A DNA stretch of 64,000 nucleotides from Blautia_A ammoniilytica (GCF_025566965.1 NZ_JAOQJL010000002.1:62001-126000); one strand, 5' to 3'. Shown: positions 1-9,331, counted from the first letter of the stretch. Numbers and translations are program-made. The notes: a model not told the origin generated them from the sequence alone.

Positions 1-477
1 TTTAAATATGGAAGAAATCTACTGATCTTTGCCTGTATTTCAGAAATTTCCTGGGATCTGGTACATAAAGGTACATTCTTTGATATGTCTACCCAGAATG
101 TGTTTTTTACACTGTTTTTGGGTTATCTGGCTTTTTGTGCAGTTGATTATTATAAAGACAACCAGCTGATGCAGCTTATCTGCATGGCCGTGCTTTTTGC
201 TGTATCATGGAACCTGCATGCAGATTACAGCTACAGAGGGTATGTATTCCTTCTTATCATGTACTGGCTGAAGGAGAAGAAAGCAGCCCAGGCGGTGATC
301 GGTACAAGCTGGCTGATCTATGAGTGGAAAGCATGCTTTGCTTTTCTTTCTATCAATATGTATAACGGACAGAGAGGATTCATTAAAGGAAAATGGGCAA
401 AATACTTTTTCTATGTTTTTTACCCGGCACATATCCTGATCCTGTTCCTGATCCGGCGGATGCTTTATCAGATGTAG
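1..477 (+). CDS. TraX family membrane protein, C-terminal part (5' end outside window)
   Basis: The frame is open from the first base, so the start lies upstream. The visible ~158 residues are hydrophobic and form several membrane segments. Charged/aromatic stretches such as RNLLIFACISEI and the closing YFFYVFYPAHILIL resemble the TraX family, named after the F-plasmid pilin acetylase but common in chromosomes of gut Firmicutes, where its role is unknown. An internal ATG at 85 could be mistaken for the start, but the reading frame and similarity continue upstream of it. No convincing terminator is seen before the MATE gene. Family assignment is by recalled similarity and is moderately sure. 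Confidence 0.7.
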   Translation, partial: FKYGRNLLIFACISEISWDLVHKGTFFDMSTQNVFFTLFLGYLAFCAVDYYKDNQLMQLICMAVLFAVSWNLHADYSYRGYVFLLIMYWLKEKKAAQAVIGTSWLIYEWKACFAFLSINMYNGQRGFIKGKWAKYFFYVFYPAHILILFLIRRMLYQM

Positions 478-507
478 ATCACTCCTCCTCTTTTTATGAT
501 GTTTTGA

Positions 508-536
508 TTGACATATAGGATGCACTGCTATAGAAT
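508..536 (+). promoter_or_regulatory. Promoter of the MATE gene
   Basis: TTGACA at 508-513 and TAGAAT at 531-536 are separated by 17 bases. Transcription would start near 543, about 58 bases before the ATG, which has a GAGGGGG ribosome site. Confidence 0.6.
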
Positions 537-600
537 AGAAAAAGTTATCGTAAAAAACGGCTGCTCGACTTGAACAAAACACATTGAGAGGGGGATTTTT

Positions 601-1968
601 ATGGAAAAAAATGCCGTGGAAAAAGAAAACAAAATGGGCGTTATGCCTGTTGGAAAATTGCTTGTATCAATGTCTGTCCCGATCATGATTTCCATGCTGG
701 TTCAGGCATTATATAATATTGTAGACAGTATGTTTGTTGCAAAGCTCAATGAGAATGCACTGACAGCTGTTTCACTGGCCTTTCCTGTACAGAACCTGAT
801 GATCGCAGTAGGTACAGGTACCGGTGTAGGTATTAATGCCCTTGTGTCACGGTCTCTGGGCGAAAAGAATACGGAATATGCCAACAAGGCTGCTAATAAC
901 GGCATTATCCTTTGCCTGTTAAGTGCATTGACTTTTGCCGTGCTTACCGGAGTCTTCGGACATACATTCTTTGCTGTTCAGACACAGGATCCCCAGATCC
1001 TTTCTTATGGAACGGCTTATGTAAGGATCATCGGGATGATGTCATTTGGACTGTTTATGCAGCTTGTATTTGAAAGACTGCTGCAGGCAACCGGAAGGAC
1101 GTTTTATTCCATGCTGACCCAGCTTCTGGGTGCGATCCTGAATATTATTCTGGATCCGATCATGATTTTTGGTCTTTTCGGCTTTCCCAGGATGGAGGTG
1201 GCAGGTGCTGCCCTTGCCACTGTAACTGGGCAGATTATTGCTGCTATTGTAGGATATTTTGTAAATCATCATATTAATAAGGAACTCCATATTTCCCTGG
1301 TGAAATATAAGCTGTCCGCAAATGTTGTAAAAAATATTTACAGTGTTGGGTTCCCGTCTATTATCATGGCTTCCGTAGGATCTGTTATGACCTTTGGTAT
1401 GAATAAGATCCTGATGGGATTTTCCTCTACTGCAACCGCAGTATTTGGTGTTTATTTCAAGCTTCAGAGCTTTGTATTTATGCCGGTATTTGGTCTGAAT
1501 AATGGTATGGTGCCCATCATTTCTTACAATTACGGAGCCAAAAAGCCGGATCGTATCACAAAGACGATCCGGTTCAGTGTGGCTATGGGTGTTGGAATCA
1601 TGCTTCTGGGATTTGCAGTATTCCAGCTGTTCCCTCAGGAGCTTCTGAATATTTTCAACGCTTCAGATACTATGCTGGAGATTGGAATACCGGCTCTTCG
1701 CATTATCAGTTTTAGCTTTTTGCTGGCTGGTTTCAGTGTGGTTTCCTCCTCTGTATACCAGTCCCTGTGCCATAGCTTCTTAAGCCTGGCAGTATCTGTG
1801 TTAAGACAGCTGGTAGTGCTTCTTCCGGCGGCCTTTATTCTGGCACGGACAGGCGGGATCAAAGCTACCTGGTGGTCATTCCCTATTGCAGAATTGTTTT
1901 CCTTTGTGATCTGTGTGCTGTTCCTCAGATATGTTTATAAAGCGGAGATCGATCCGTTGAAGAAATAA
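601..1968 (+). CDS. MATE family efflux transporter
   Basis: A 455-residue polytopic membrane protein with the two-bundle architecture of MATE cation antiporters: about 12 hydrophobic segments and the typical N-terminal stretch VSMSVPIMISMLVQALYNIVD, followed by ATGRTFYSM and, in the second half, MNKILMGFSS and NNGMVPIISYNYGAKK. Members export organic cations or drugs using Na+ or H+ gradients; the substrate here cannot be told. It stands alone behind its own promoter and is followed by a strong hairpin shared with the convergent GH94 gene. The family is clear, the substrate unknown. Confidence 0.9.
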   Translation: MEKNAVEKENKMGVMPVGKLLVSMSVPIMISMLVQALYNIVDSMFVAKLNENALTAVSLAFPVQNLMIAVGTGTGVGINALVSRSLGEKNTEYANKAANNGIILCLLSALTFAVLTGVFGHTFFAVQTQDPQILSYGTAYVRIIGMMSFGLFMQLVFERLLQATGRTFYSMLTQLLGAILNIILDPIMIFGLFGFPRMEVAGAALATVTGQIIAAIVGYFVNHHINKELHISLVKYKLSANVVKNIYSVGFPSIIMASVGSVMTFGMNKILMGFSSTATAVFGVYFKLQSFVFMPVFGLNNGMVPIISYNYGAKKPDRITKTIRFSVAMGVGIMLLGFAVFQLFPQELLNIFNASDTMLEIGIPALRIISFSFLLAGFSVVSSSVYQSLCHSFLSLAVSVLRQLVVLLPAAFILARTGGIKATWWSFPIAELFSFVICVLFLRYVYKAEIDPLKK

Positions 1969-1973
1969 AAGAA

Positions 1974-2013
1974 AAGCCAGTTTCCTTCAGAATCACCTGG
2001 AGCAAACTGGCTT
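1974..2013 (-). terminator. Intrinsic terminator between convergent genes
   Basis: The arms 1974-1983 and 2004-2013 pair over 10 bp. A second inner stem pairs 1985-1990 with 1997-2002 around a six-base loop. On the minus strand it is followed by TTTTCTTTTATTTC, so it fits best as the terminator of the GH94 gene. The stem may also stop MATE transcription. Confidence 0.75.
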
Positions 2014-2035
2014 ATTACATGTCATATAAAATGTC

Positions 2036-4471
2036 TTATCCCATATGGATCGTTACCTGGTATTCTTTCTTTCCCTCTTCAAAAGGAATCAGATTACCTG
2101 AAATCTGTTTTCCGTCGATTTCCAGATATTTTACCCCCTTTTCAACATGATCAGGATTTGAGATAAAAAGATGATATACTGCGCCCCTAAACCTGCGGGT
2201 GACAGTGAAATCCCCAAAGTCTGCAGGGATACATGGGTCTACACACAAACCGTCATAGCTTGGCTGTATGCCAAGGATGGCCTGGGAGAGATTTACAAAT
2301 GTCCAGGCAGCAGTGCCTGTAAGCCAGCTGTTTTTGGCTTCCCCGTGCCGTGGTGCATCCTTTCCTGCAATCATCTGAGAATAAATATAAGGTTCTGTCC
2401 TGTGGATCTGGCTGATATTCTCAATATAGGAAGGACAGGTTTTTTTATAGATCTGAAAAGCACGGCTGCCTCTGCCGATCATGGTTTCTCCGATGGAAAT
2501 CCAGGGATTGTTATGGCAGAAAATACCTGCATTTTCTTTATAACCTGGCGGATAGGAGGAGATTTCCCCAAGGTTCAGGTAGTATCTGGTATAAGCAGGC
2601 TGCTGTACCATGATACCGTATTTGGTATCCAGCCGTTCTTTTACAGAATCCAGTGCTTTTTCTGCCAGGCCTTCCTTTACACCGATCCCTGCCATTACGC
2701 AGAATCCCTGAGGCTCAATAAAGATCTGGCCTTCTTCACATTCATGGGAACCTATCTTTTGGGATGTTGCATCATAGGCGCGAAGAAACCAGTCACCATC
2801 CCAGCCGGAGGTAAGCACTGCCTGGTACATGGCATCAATTGCATCTTTTGCCTGAAGAGCTTCCTCGGTGTGGCCATATTTTTCACAGATGGTTTGAAAT
2901 TCCCTGCCGTATTTTACAAACATTCCTGCAATGAAAACAGATTCTGCCACAGGACCTTCAGAAGGACCAGTAGTCTGGAATGGCTCCCCAGGCTCACTGG
3001 AAAAGCAGTTCAGGTTCAGACAGTCGTTCCAGTCTGCACGGCCGATCAATGGTAGTTTATGGGGACCTAAGTGGGTACAGGTATAATGGAAGCTGCGAAG
3101 CAGATGCTGGAAAAAGGGCTGTGCTTTTGAGGTGTCGCAGTCAAAGGCTACCATTTCGTCTAAAATAGAAAAATCACCGGTTTCCTTCAGGTAAGCAGAA
3201 GCAGCTGCGATCAGCCATAACGGGTCATCGTTAAATCCGCTTCCAATATCCAGATTGCCTTTCTTGGTGAGAGGCTGATACTGATGATAAGCACTGCCAT
3301 CTTCAAATTGAGTAGCAGCAATATCAAGGATACGCTCTCTTGCGCGTTCAGGTACAAGATGTACAAAGCCAAGAAGATCCTGACAGGAATCTCGAAAGCC
3401 CATGCCTCTTCCTGTACCGGATTCGTAGTAGGAAGCAGAGCGGGAAAGGTTGAAAGTTACCATACACTGGTACTGGTTCCAGATATTTGCCATACGGTTT
3501 ACATGGGGATCCTGGCTGTTTACAAAAAAGCGGGAGAGCAGATCTTCCCAGTAATGGTTCAGATCCTGGAATGCTTTCTTCACCTGTGCGGAAGTATGAT
3601 ATTTTTCCTGCATGGCAAGAGCTGTGGTCTTGCGGATCACATTTGGTGCTTCCCATTTTTCTTCCTGAGGATTTTCACAATACCCAAGAAGGAATATCAG
3701 TTCTTTCTCTTCCCCTGGAGCAAGTACAAGATCAATCTGGTGACTGGCGATGGGATACCATCCACTGGCAACAGAACCAGTACATTTTCCCTGCTCTACG
3801 GCCAGAGGCCGGTCATTTCCCCGGCGCACTCCCAGAAATTCATCTCTGCTGGTGTCAAAGCCGTCAATGGGCGTATTTACAGAAAAGAAGCTGTAGTGAT
3901 TTCTTCGCTCCCTGTATTCTGTTTTGTGGTAAATAGCGCTTCCCTGGATCTCCACTTCTCCAATACTTAAATTACGCTGGAAATTGGTCATATCATCTAC
4001 TGCATTCCACAGACAAAACTCCACATAGGAAAAAAGGGAAAGCTTTTTGGCAGAAGCGGATTGGTTTTTTAAGGTAAGTACATTGATCTCGCAAGGAGTG
4101 TCTACAGGTACAAAAGCCAGAAGATCAGCAGAAAGCTGGTTTTTGATTCCATGGAAACGGCTGTATCCAAGACCGTGTCTGCATTGGTATTCGTCCAGAG
4201 GGGTTCGGGTGGGCATTGTACCAGGATTCCAGATCACATCCCCTTCTTTTATGTAATAGTATTTTCCGTTGGAATCTGCCGGAAGATTATTATAGCGGTA
4301 ACGGGTAAGCCGGAGCAGCTTTGCATCTTTATAGAAACTGTAACCACCACAGGTGTTGGAGATCAGACTGAAAAAGTCCTGAGATCCCAGATAATTGATC
4401 CATGGAAGTGGAGTGTCCGGGGTTGTGATCACATACTCCTTTTTTTCGTCGTCAAAGAAACCGAACTTCAT
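2036..4471 (-). CDS. GH94 cellobiose phosphorylase-like glycoside phosphorylase
   Basis: An 811-residue cytoplasmic enzyme of glycoside hydrolase family 94, which splits beta-linked glucobioses with phosphate into glucose-1-phosphate and glucose. Seen: an N-terminal beta-sandwich start (MKFGFFDDEKKEYVI, NYLGSQDFFSLISNT), the GTGRGMGFRDSCQD segment of the (alpha/alpha)6 barrel, and ADWND at residues 479-483, whose Asp is the family general acid. The length equals that of known cellobiose phosphorylases. A longer reading from 4606 is possible, but the ATG at 4471 has AAGGGAGGA just upstream and starts the conserved domain. The gene is divergent from a LacI regulator and a sugar importer, which fits uptake and phosphorolysis of cellobiose. 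Cellodextrin or another beta-glucoside is not excluded. Confidence 0.88.
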   Translation of the reverse strand: MKFGFFDDEKKEYVITTPDTPLPWINYLGSQDFFSLISNTCGGYSFYKDAKLLRLTRYRYNNLPADSNGKYYYIKEGDVIWNPGTMPTRTPLDEYQCRHGLGYSRFHGIKNQLSADLLAFVPVDTPCEINVLTLKNQSASAKKLSLFSYVEFCLWNAVDDMTNFQRNLSIGEVEIQGSAIYHKTEYRERRNHYSFFSVNTPIDGFDTSRDEFLGVRRGNDRPLAVEQGKCTGSVASGWYPIASHQIDLVLAPGEEKELIFLLGYCENPQEEKWEAPNVIRKTTALAMQEKYHTSAQVKKAFQDLNHYWEDLLSRFFVNSQDPHVNRMANIWNQYQCMVTFNLSRSASYYESGTGRGMGFRDSCQDLLGFVHLVPERARERILDIAATQFEDGSAYHQYQPLTKKGNLDIGSGFNDDPLWLIAAASAYLKETGDFSILDEMVAFDCDTSKAQPFFQHLLRSFHYTCTHLGPHKLPLIGRADWNDCLNLNCFSSEPGEPFQTTGPSEGPVAESVFIAGMFVKYGREFQTICEKYGHTEEALQAKDAIDAMYQAVLTSGWDGDWFLRAYDATSQKIGSHECEEGQIFIEPQGFCVMAGIGVKEGLAEKALDSVKERLDTKYGIMVQQPAYTRYYLNLGEISSYPPGYKENAGIFCHNNPWISIGETMIGRGSRAFQIYKKTCPSYIENISQIHRTEPYIYSQMIAGKDAPRHGEAKNSWLTGTAAWTFVNLSQAILGIQPSYDGLCVDPCIPADFGDFTVTRRFRGAVYHLFISNPDHVEKGVKYLEIDGKQISGNLIPFEEGKKEYQVTIHMG

Positions 4472-4552
4472 TGGAAATCCTCCCTTGTCAAAGATTAGAG
4501 CTTGACACGATGTACTACAGTGCCTGTAATCATGCGTGGAGCTCTGAAAAAA

Positions 4553-4569
4553 AGTATATGCGAAAACGA
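4553..4569 (-). promoter_or_regulatory. GH94 promoter -10 with adjoining 12-base operator-like repeat
   Basis: On the minus strand TATACT occupies 4558-4553 as a likely -10 box; the -35 is weak. The 12-mer ATGCGAAAACGA at 4558-4569 abuts it. The same 12-mer occurs once more at 4869-4880, by the start site of the divergent LacI gene. Confidence 0.45.
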
Positions 4570-4718
4570 ATGAGTTCTGATAATTCGACAGAAATAAAAG
4601 AAACATTAGAAAACAATATAAAATAGTGAAAATATAAAGAAGTTATCCCTATAAAAGGATGGGATAATTATCTTAACTTTAATATATCTGAGAGAATATA
4701 AAAAAGCAAGGAATTTTT

Positions 4719-4733
4719 ACGAAATAGTTTCGT
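4719..4733. promoter_or_regulatory. Inverted repeat ACGAAA-TAG-TTTCGT
   Basis: A perfect 6-bp inverted repeat with a 3-base spacer lies near the middle of the 447-bp divergent region 4472-4918. It is a candidate regulator site. The rest of this gap is AT-rich, with the two promoters and the 12-mer repeats annotated separately. I see no gene in it. Confidence 0.35.
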
Positions 4734-4835
4734 GATAAAAGAAGATAACTTTGTTTAATTTGAAAAAAACTGAAAATCTGATTTTGTGAAATAGAGAGAA
4801 AGGAAGCAAAAAGCATAAAAAACGAGAAAATATAC

Positions 4836-4880
4836 TTGATTATTTGTGCATAAAGTAATATAGTGAAGATGCGAAAACGA
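4836..4880 (+). promoter_or_regulatory. lacI-type promoter with operator over the start site
   Basis: TTGATT (4836-4841), a 17-base spacer and TATAGT (4859-4864) form a promoter. The repeat ATGCGAAAACGA at 4869-4880 covers the expected start near 4871. GCGAAAACGATTTAG is partly symmetrical around a central CG, as LacI-family operators are, so autoregulation is likely. Confidence 0.5.
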
Positions 4881-4918
4881 TTTAGGAAAACAAAGAAAGC
4901 AAAGAGGCAACAGGGCTT

Positions 4919-5929
4919 ATGGTATCGATGAAGGAAATCGCAAAGAAATGCAATGTTTCCGTAGCGACAGTCAGCAAAGCTTTAAATGATTATCCGGATA
5001 TCGGGGAAGAGACAAAAGCACTGATCCAGAAAACCGCAGAAGATCTTGGGTATCTGCCAAATTCATCTGCAAGGGCATTGAAAACAAAAAGAAGCTACAA
5101 TCTGGGCGTGCTTTTTGTAGATCAGGCTCACAGCGGACTGACACATGCTTATTTTAATCACGTGCTTGAAAGCTTCAAAAGTACAGCAGAGAGCAAGGGA
5201 TATGACATTACCTTTACTAGCGGAAATGTTTCGGGAAAGAAGATGAGTTATTATGAGCATTGCAGATACCGGGGCGTGGACGGGGTGGTAATGGCTTGCG
5301 TGGATTTTTACAGCGAGGAGGTGCAGGAACTTTTAAGATCAGAAGTGCCGGTTGTTACCATTGACCATGTGTGTGATGGCAGGATCTCTGTTTTATCTAA
5401 CAATGTACAGGGAATGGAGAAACTTCTGGAATATATCTTTTCTCAGGGTCACCGAAAGATTGCATACATTTATGGAGATGACACTTCGGTTACGAAGAAG
5501 CGTCTCAGCAGCTTTTACCGGATGATGCAAAGAGAAGGGATCCAGGTTCCGGACGAATATGTCAGGCCAGCACGTTACCTAGACGCAGACCTGTCTGCAA
5601 GGCAAACCAGGGAGCTGCTAGAACTTAAAGATCCACCTACCTGTATCCTTTATCCAGATGATCTTTCAGCAGTTGGAGGGTTTAATGAGATACGGGAAAG
5701 AGATTTGAAGATTCCGGAGGATATTTCCATTGCAGGCTATGATGGGAATAACATAGCCAGGATCATGGAACCAAAGCTTACCACATTATGTCAGGATACC
5801 AGTGCCATTGGAAGGATCGCTGCAGAGAAGCTGGTGGAACTGATTGAACAGCCGAAGACAGCGCTGATCCGGTCCTATACAGTGGATGGAACTTTATTTC
5901 AGGGCAGATCGGTCAAAAAACTGGGGTGA
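4919..5929 (+). CDS. LacI family transcriptional regulator
   Basis: A 336-residue repressor-type protein. The N-terminal helix-turn-helix is plain (MKEIAKKCNVSVATVSKALN, with the hinge-helix stretch PNSSARALKT), followed by a periplasmic-binding-like effector domain (GVLFVDQ, VVTIDHV, ISIAGYDGNN). LacI regulators of sugar loci bind a sugar and release or engage operators. It is divergent from GH94 and lies 82 bases before the importer genes, so it probably controls the cellobiose locus. The ATG at 4919 is preceded by AAAGAGG; the ATG three codons later is an alternative. Confidence 0.92.
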   Translation: MVSMKEIAKKCNVSVATVSKALNDYPDIGEETKALIQKTAEDLGYLPNSSARALKTKRSYNLGVLFVDQAHSGLTHAYFNHVLESFKSTAESKGYDITFTSGNVSGKKMSYYEHCRYRGVDGVVMACVDFYSEEVQELLRSEVPVVTIDHVCDGRISVLSNNVQGMEKLLEYIFSQGHRKIAYIYGDDTSVTKKRLSSFYRMMQREGIQVPDEYVRPARYLDADLSARQTRELLELKDPPTCILYPDDLSAVGGFNEIRERDLKIPEDISIAGYDGNNIARIMEPKLTTLCQDTSAIGRIAAEKLVELIEQPKTALIRSYTVDGTLFQGRSVKKLG

Positions 5930-6011
5930 TTTTTACTGCAGTCCTGTAATGTAAAAGAAGTACCAAAATAAATGTAAATAATAAAAGGATTATATTAAGG
6001 AGGTAGCAAAA

Positions 6012-7364
6012 ATGAAGAGAAAGCTTATGAGTGTTTTACTTACCGCTGCAATGGTTGGAGGACTTTCCGTATATGCAGTTCCGGTAATGGCTGAAGATGA
6101 CCAGGAACCGGACAACACAGTGACAGGTGATTCTGCAGCTGATGATGCATTCGTAGTGTGGGGCTGGAATGATGACATTAAGAATATTCTGGATGGTCCG
6201 TTCAAAGAGGCATATCCGGATGATTATAAGAGAATCGTATTTGTAAATACAGGTGGATCTGATTATTATCAGGGCAAATTGGATCCTGTACTGGATGACC
6301 CTTCTAATGAATTATATCCGGATCTTATGGGACTGGAAGTTGATTATGTTCAGAAATATGTAAACAGTGACTGGGTAAAATCAGTTGCAGACCTGGGCAT
6401 TACAGAGGACGATTACAAGAACATGTACCAGTATGATCTTGATCTTGGTACAGATGCAGACGGTAATGTACGTGCTCTGTTCTGGCAGGCAACACCAGGA
6501 TGCTTCCAGGTACGTGCAGATCTGGCAGAAAAATATCTTGGAACTACAGATCCGGCTGATCTGGCAGAGAAATTCAAAGATCTTGATACGATTATCGCAA
6601 CAGCAGAAGAAGTTAAGGAAGCATCCGGTGGAAAGTGCAAATTGTTCTCTGGTTATGATGAGATCAAACGTATGCTGACAAACTCCAGAACTGTAGGCTT
6701 CTATGATGAGAACGATGTGATCACTTTGGATGACAATATCACCACTTATCTTGAAACAGCCAAGAAGATGTATGATGAAGAGCTTACTTTTAATACAGAT
6801 CAGTGGAATGCTGACTGGTATGCAAACATGGATGGGGATGGCGAGAGCAGCAATGCAGCCATTGCTTATATGGGATGCCCATGGTTTACTTACTGGTGCT
6901 TAAGCGATACATGGAAAAACAATACGATCCTTGTTCCAACAGCAAATAAATGCTACTGGGGCGGCACTGGACTGGCTGCAACAACAGAGTGTGCTGATAC
7001 AGAACTTGCTGGCAAAATCATGAAATTCTTTACCTGTGATACAGATGGAATGGTAGCCATCAATGCACTGAATTCTGATTATGTAAATAACACAGAAGCA
7101 ATTAATAAGATCATTGAAAGCGGCGCTTCCGCAGACGGAAATGGTTATCTGTATGCTGACGCAGGACAGAACTTTATGGAATTCTTCCTTCCTCTGGCAG
7201 ATGGACTGGATGCTTCTACCGTAACAGCAGAAGATCAGCAGATCCTTTCTCTTCTGGATACCCAGACAAAGGCTTATGCAACTGGTGAGAAAGATCTTGA
7301 TACCGCAATTTCAGATCTGAAAGCATCAATCCATGATACCTTCTCTTACCTGAGCGTAGAATAA
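6012..7364 (+). CDS. Sugar ABC importer, extracellular solute-binding protein
   Basis: A 450-residue family 1 solute-binding protein for an oligosaccharide importer. A signal peptide is present (MKRKLMSVLLTAAMVGG with a VMA cleavage site near residue 27), followed by an acidic linker and the mature domain starting FVVWGWND. There is no Cys near the cleavage site, so it is not a standard lipoprotein. This is unusual for a Gram-positive binding protein. AAGGAGG precedes the ATG. Two permease genes follow after an intercistronic hairpin. With GH94 divergent, cello-oligosaccharides are the likely ligand (inference). Confidence 0.85.
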   Translation: MKRKLMSVLLTAAMVGGLSVYAVPVMAEDDQEPDNTVTGDSAADDAFVVWGWNDDIKNILDGPFKEAYPDDYKRIVFVNTGGSDYYQGKLDPVLDDPSNELYPDLMGLEVDYVQKYVNSDWVKSVADLGITEDDYKNMYQYDLDLGTDADGNVRALFWQATPGCFQVRADLAEKYLGTTDPADLAEKFKDLDTIIATAEEVKEASGGKCKLFSGYDEIKRMLTNSRTVGFYDENDVITLDDNITTYLETAKKMYDEELTFNTDQWNADWYANMDGDGESSNAAIAYMGCPWFTYWCLSDTWKNNTILVPTANKCYWGGTGLAATTECADTELAGKIMKFFTCDTDGMVAINALNSDYVNNTEAINKIIESGASADGNGYLYADAGQNFMEFFLPLADGLDASTVTAEDQQILSLLDTQTKAYATGEKDLDTAISDLKASIHDTFSYLSVE

Positions 7365-7400
7365 TAATGAAACCAGGCTGACAACAGCTGCCTGTATGGA

Positions 7401-7430
7401 TACTGCCTCTTCATTTACGAAGGGGCAGTA
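7401..7430 (+). other. Intercistronic hairpin between binding protein and permease
   Basis: 7401-7412 pairs with 7419-7430 over 12 bp, including G-U pairs, with a six-base loop and no T run. It probably stabilises the binding-protein mRNA or lowers permease expression rather than ending transcription. Confidence 0.5.
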
Positions 7431-7449
7431 CCTTTCATAGGAGGTATTT

Positions 7450-8430
7450 ATGAATAAGAAGAAAAAGAAAAAAATCAATTACGGAAGATACGGATATTAT
7501 TTTATTGCTCCCTTTTTTATTACTTACCTGATCTTTCAACTGTGGCCGCTGATAAATACTTTCTATTACAGCACCCTTTCTTATTATAAGAGAAATGGCA
7601 GGCAGTTTGTGGATTTTGCAGGCATTCAGAATTTTTTGAATGTGCTTGGGTTAAGTGCAGGAGAGCGCCCTTATGTACTTAGCTATCTGAAAAATACATT
7701 GGTGATGTGGGGCTGTAATTTTGTCCCCCAGATCCTTGTTTCTCTTTTACTGGCTGTATGGCTTACTGACACAAAGGTTAAGGTGAAAGGGACAGGGGCA
7801 GTGAAGGTGATCGTTTATCTTCCAAGCATTATCACTGCAGCTTCTGTATCTGTATTGTTTAAGGCCATGTTTTCCCAGTATGGACCGATTACCCAGTCTT
7901 TGAAAAACTGGGGCATTCTTGGGAAAAACTTTGATTTTATGTCCAGCGTGGCAGGAAGCCGTGGACTGATTTCCACGATCTTGTGGTGGATGTGGTTTGG
8001 AAATACTACCCTGCTTCTGATATCAGGAGTGCTGGGAATTGATCCTGGACTGTTTGAGGCGGCAGATATTGACGGAGCTACCGGATTTAAGAAGTTTCGG
8101 TTCATTACCCTTCCTCTGTTAAAGCCAATCATGCTGTATACCCTGGTAACATCTGCAATCGGCGGTCTGCAGATGTATGATATTCCAGCGCTGTTTAATG
8201 TTCCTGAAACAGGCCTGGTAGGGCTTCCGGATGATAAGACTACAACAATGGCCATGTATATCATGCGTCTGTATAACAGTGATGTTGGAAAAGCGGCAGC
8301 AGTATCCGTGATTCTATTTGCAGTAACATTGATCGTCAGCCTGATCCTTTTTGCTGCCATGGGTGACAAGGAGGAGCGTAGGATGAAAAAGGCAGCAAAG
8401 AAAGCCGGAAAGGCAGGGCAGAGATCATGA
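7450..8430 (+). CDS. Sugar ABC importer permease, MalF/UgpA type
   Basis: A 326-residue inner permease subunit. A Lys-rich start (MNKKKKKKINYGRYGYYFIAPF) precedes about six membrane helices. The EAA loop that docks the ATPase reads EAADIDGATGFKKFRFITLP. The RBS AGGAGG is 7 bases before the ATG. It overlaps the next permease by ATGA, as translationally coupled partners do. No ATPase gene lies nearby, so a shared MsmX-type ATPase encoded elsewhere probably powers it, which is known for such importers in Firmicutes. Confidence 0.92.
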   Translation: MNKKKKKKINYGRYGYYFIAPFFITYLIFQLWPLINTFYYSTLSYYKRNGRQFVDFAGIQNFLNVLGLSAGERPYVLSYLKNTLVMWGCNFVPQILVSLLLAVWLTDTKVKVKGTGAVKVIVYLPSIITAASVSVLFKAMFSQYGPITQSLKNWGILGKNFDFMSSVAGSRGLISTILWWMWFGNTTLLLISGVLGIDPGLFEAADIDGATGFKKFRFITLPLLKPIMLYTLVTSAIGGLQMYDIPALFNVPETGLVGLPDDKTTTMAMYIMRLYNSDVGKAAAVSVILFAVTLIVSLILFAAMGDKEERRMKKAAKKAGKAGQRS

Positions 8431-9284
8431 AAGATGGTTATACAAGCTCTATAAAGCGGCAGCGGATTTTCCGTACTGTAGTATGTGTGATTTTCTGTAT
8501 TCTTGCACTGGGGCCGTTTTTACTTTTGATCATGAATGCCACCAGAAGCTCTGAAGCCATCAAATCCGGTATTTCCCTGATCCCGTCAGGCCATCTGATA
8601 GAAAACTGGAAAAATCTTCTGGCAAAGCAAAATGGTATGCAGATCACTTTGCAAAAAGCAGCATTAAATTCACTGACCATCACAGTACCAGGTACTTTTC
8701 TTGCTGTATATTTTTCTTCTATGACAGCGTATGGCATTTATGTATATGATTTTAAATTTAAGAAATTTGCATGGGCGTTTATTATGGCCATCATGATGGT
8801 TCCAAGCCAGATTTCTATTATCGGTTTTTACCGGTTCATGCTGGATCTGAAGCTGGTAGATACATATATTCCGCTGATCATCCCTGCTATTGCTAGTCCG
8901 GCGGTAGTATTCTTTATGAAACAGTATATGGAAAGTACACTTTCTATTGAGATGATTGAAGCGGCCCGGATTGATGGATCCAGAGAGTGGCATACCTTTA
9001 ACCGGATCATTATACCGATTATGAAGCCGGCAGTTGCCACACAGGCAATCTTCCAGTTCATTGCCCAGTGGAATAATCTGTTTACACCTACCATTATGCT
9101 GACTACAGATTCCAAAAAAACACTGCCTATGTTTGTACAGCTGCTTAGTTCCAATCAGTTCCGTACAGATTACGGAGTAGTATATGTAGGACTGTTTGTA
9201 ACCATTATCCCATTGGTGATCATTTATTTTATTCTTTCAAAATATATTGTGGCAGGAGTGGCTCTTGGTGGAGTGAAAGGATAA
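8427..9284 (+). CDS. Sugar ABC importer permease, MalG/UgpE type
   Basis: A 285-residue second permease, starting within the ATGA overlap with the upstream gene. It has six hydrophobic segments and an EAA loop (EAARIDGSREWHTFNRIIIP). It ends at VALGGVKG, the usual C-terminus of MalG-like subunits. It forms the heterodimeric channel with the preceding permease. Confidence 0.92.
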   Translation: MKDGYTSSIKRQRIFRTVVCVIFCILALGPFLLLIMNATRSSEAIKSGISLIPSGHLIENWKNLLAKQNGMQITLQKAALNSLTITVPGTFLAVYFSSMTAYGIYVYDFKFKKFAWAFIMAIMMVPSQISIIGFYRFMLDLKLVDTYIPLIIPAIASPAVVFFMKQYMESTLSIEMIEAARIDGSREWHTFNRIIIPIMKPAVATQAIFQFIAQWNNLFTPTIMLTTDSKKTLPMFVQLLSSNQFRTDYGVVYVGLFVTIIPLVIIYFILSKYIVAGVALGGVKG

Positions 9285-9290
9285 AAGGGG

Positions 9291-9319
9291 TACACAAAGC
9301 AGGGCAGGTTTGTTATAAT
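9291..9319 (+). promoter_or_regulatory. Promoter upstream of the TRIC gene
   Basis: TACACA (9291-9296), a 17-base spacer and a perfect TATAAT (9314-9319). The expected start near 9326 lies only about 6 bases before a strong terminator hairpin. Confidence 0.45.
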
Positions 9320-9331
9320 TTTATATGTAGG

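Noticed and set aside
2171..3055. A 294-codon open frame opposite the GH94 gene
   Set aside because: Antisense shadow of a strongly supported enzyme; no motif or ribosome site.
4472..4606. N-terminal extension of the GH94 protein to 4606
   Set aside because: The extra 45 codons cover the promoter and have no ribosome site, while the ATG at 4471 has AAGGGAGGA and begins the conserved domain.
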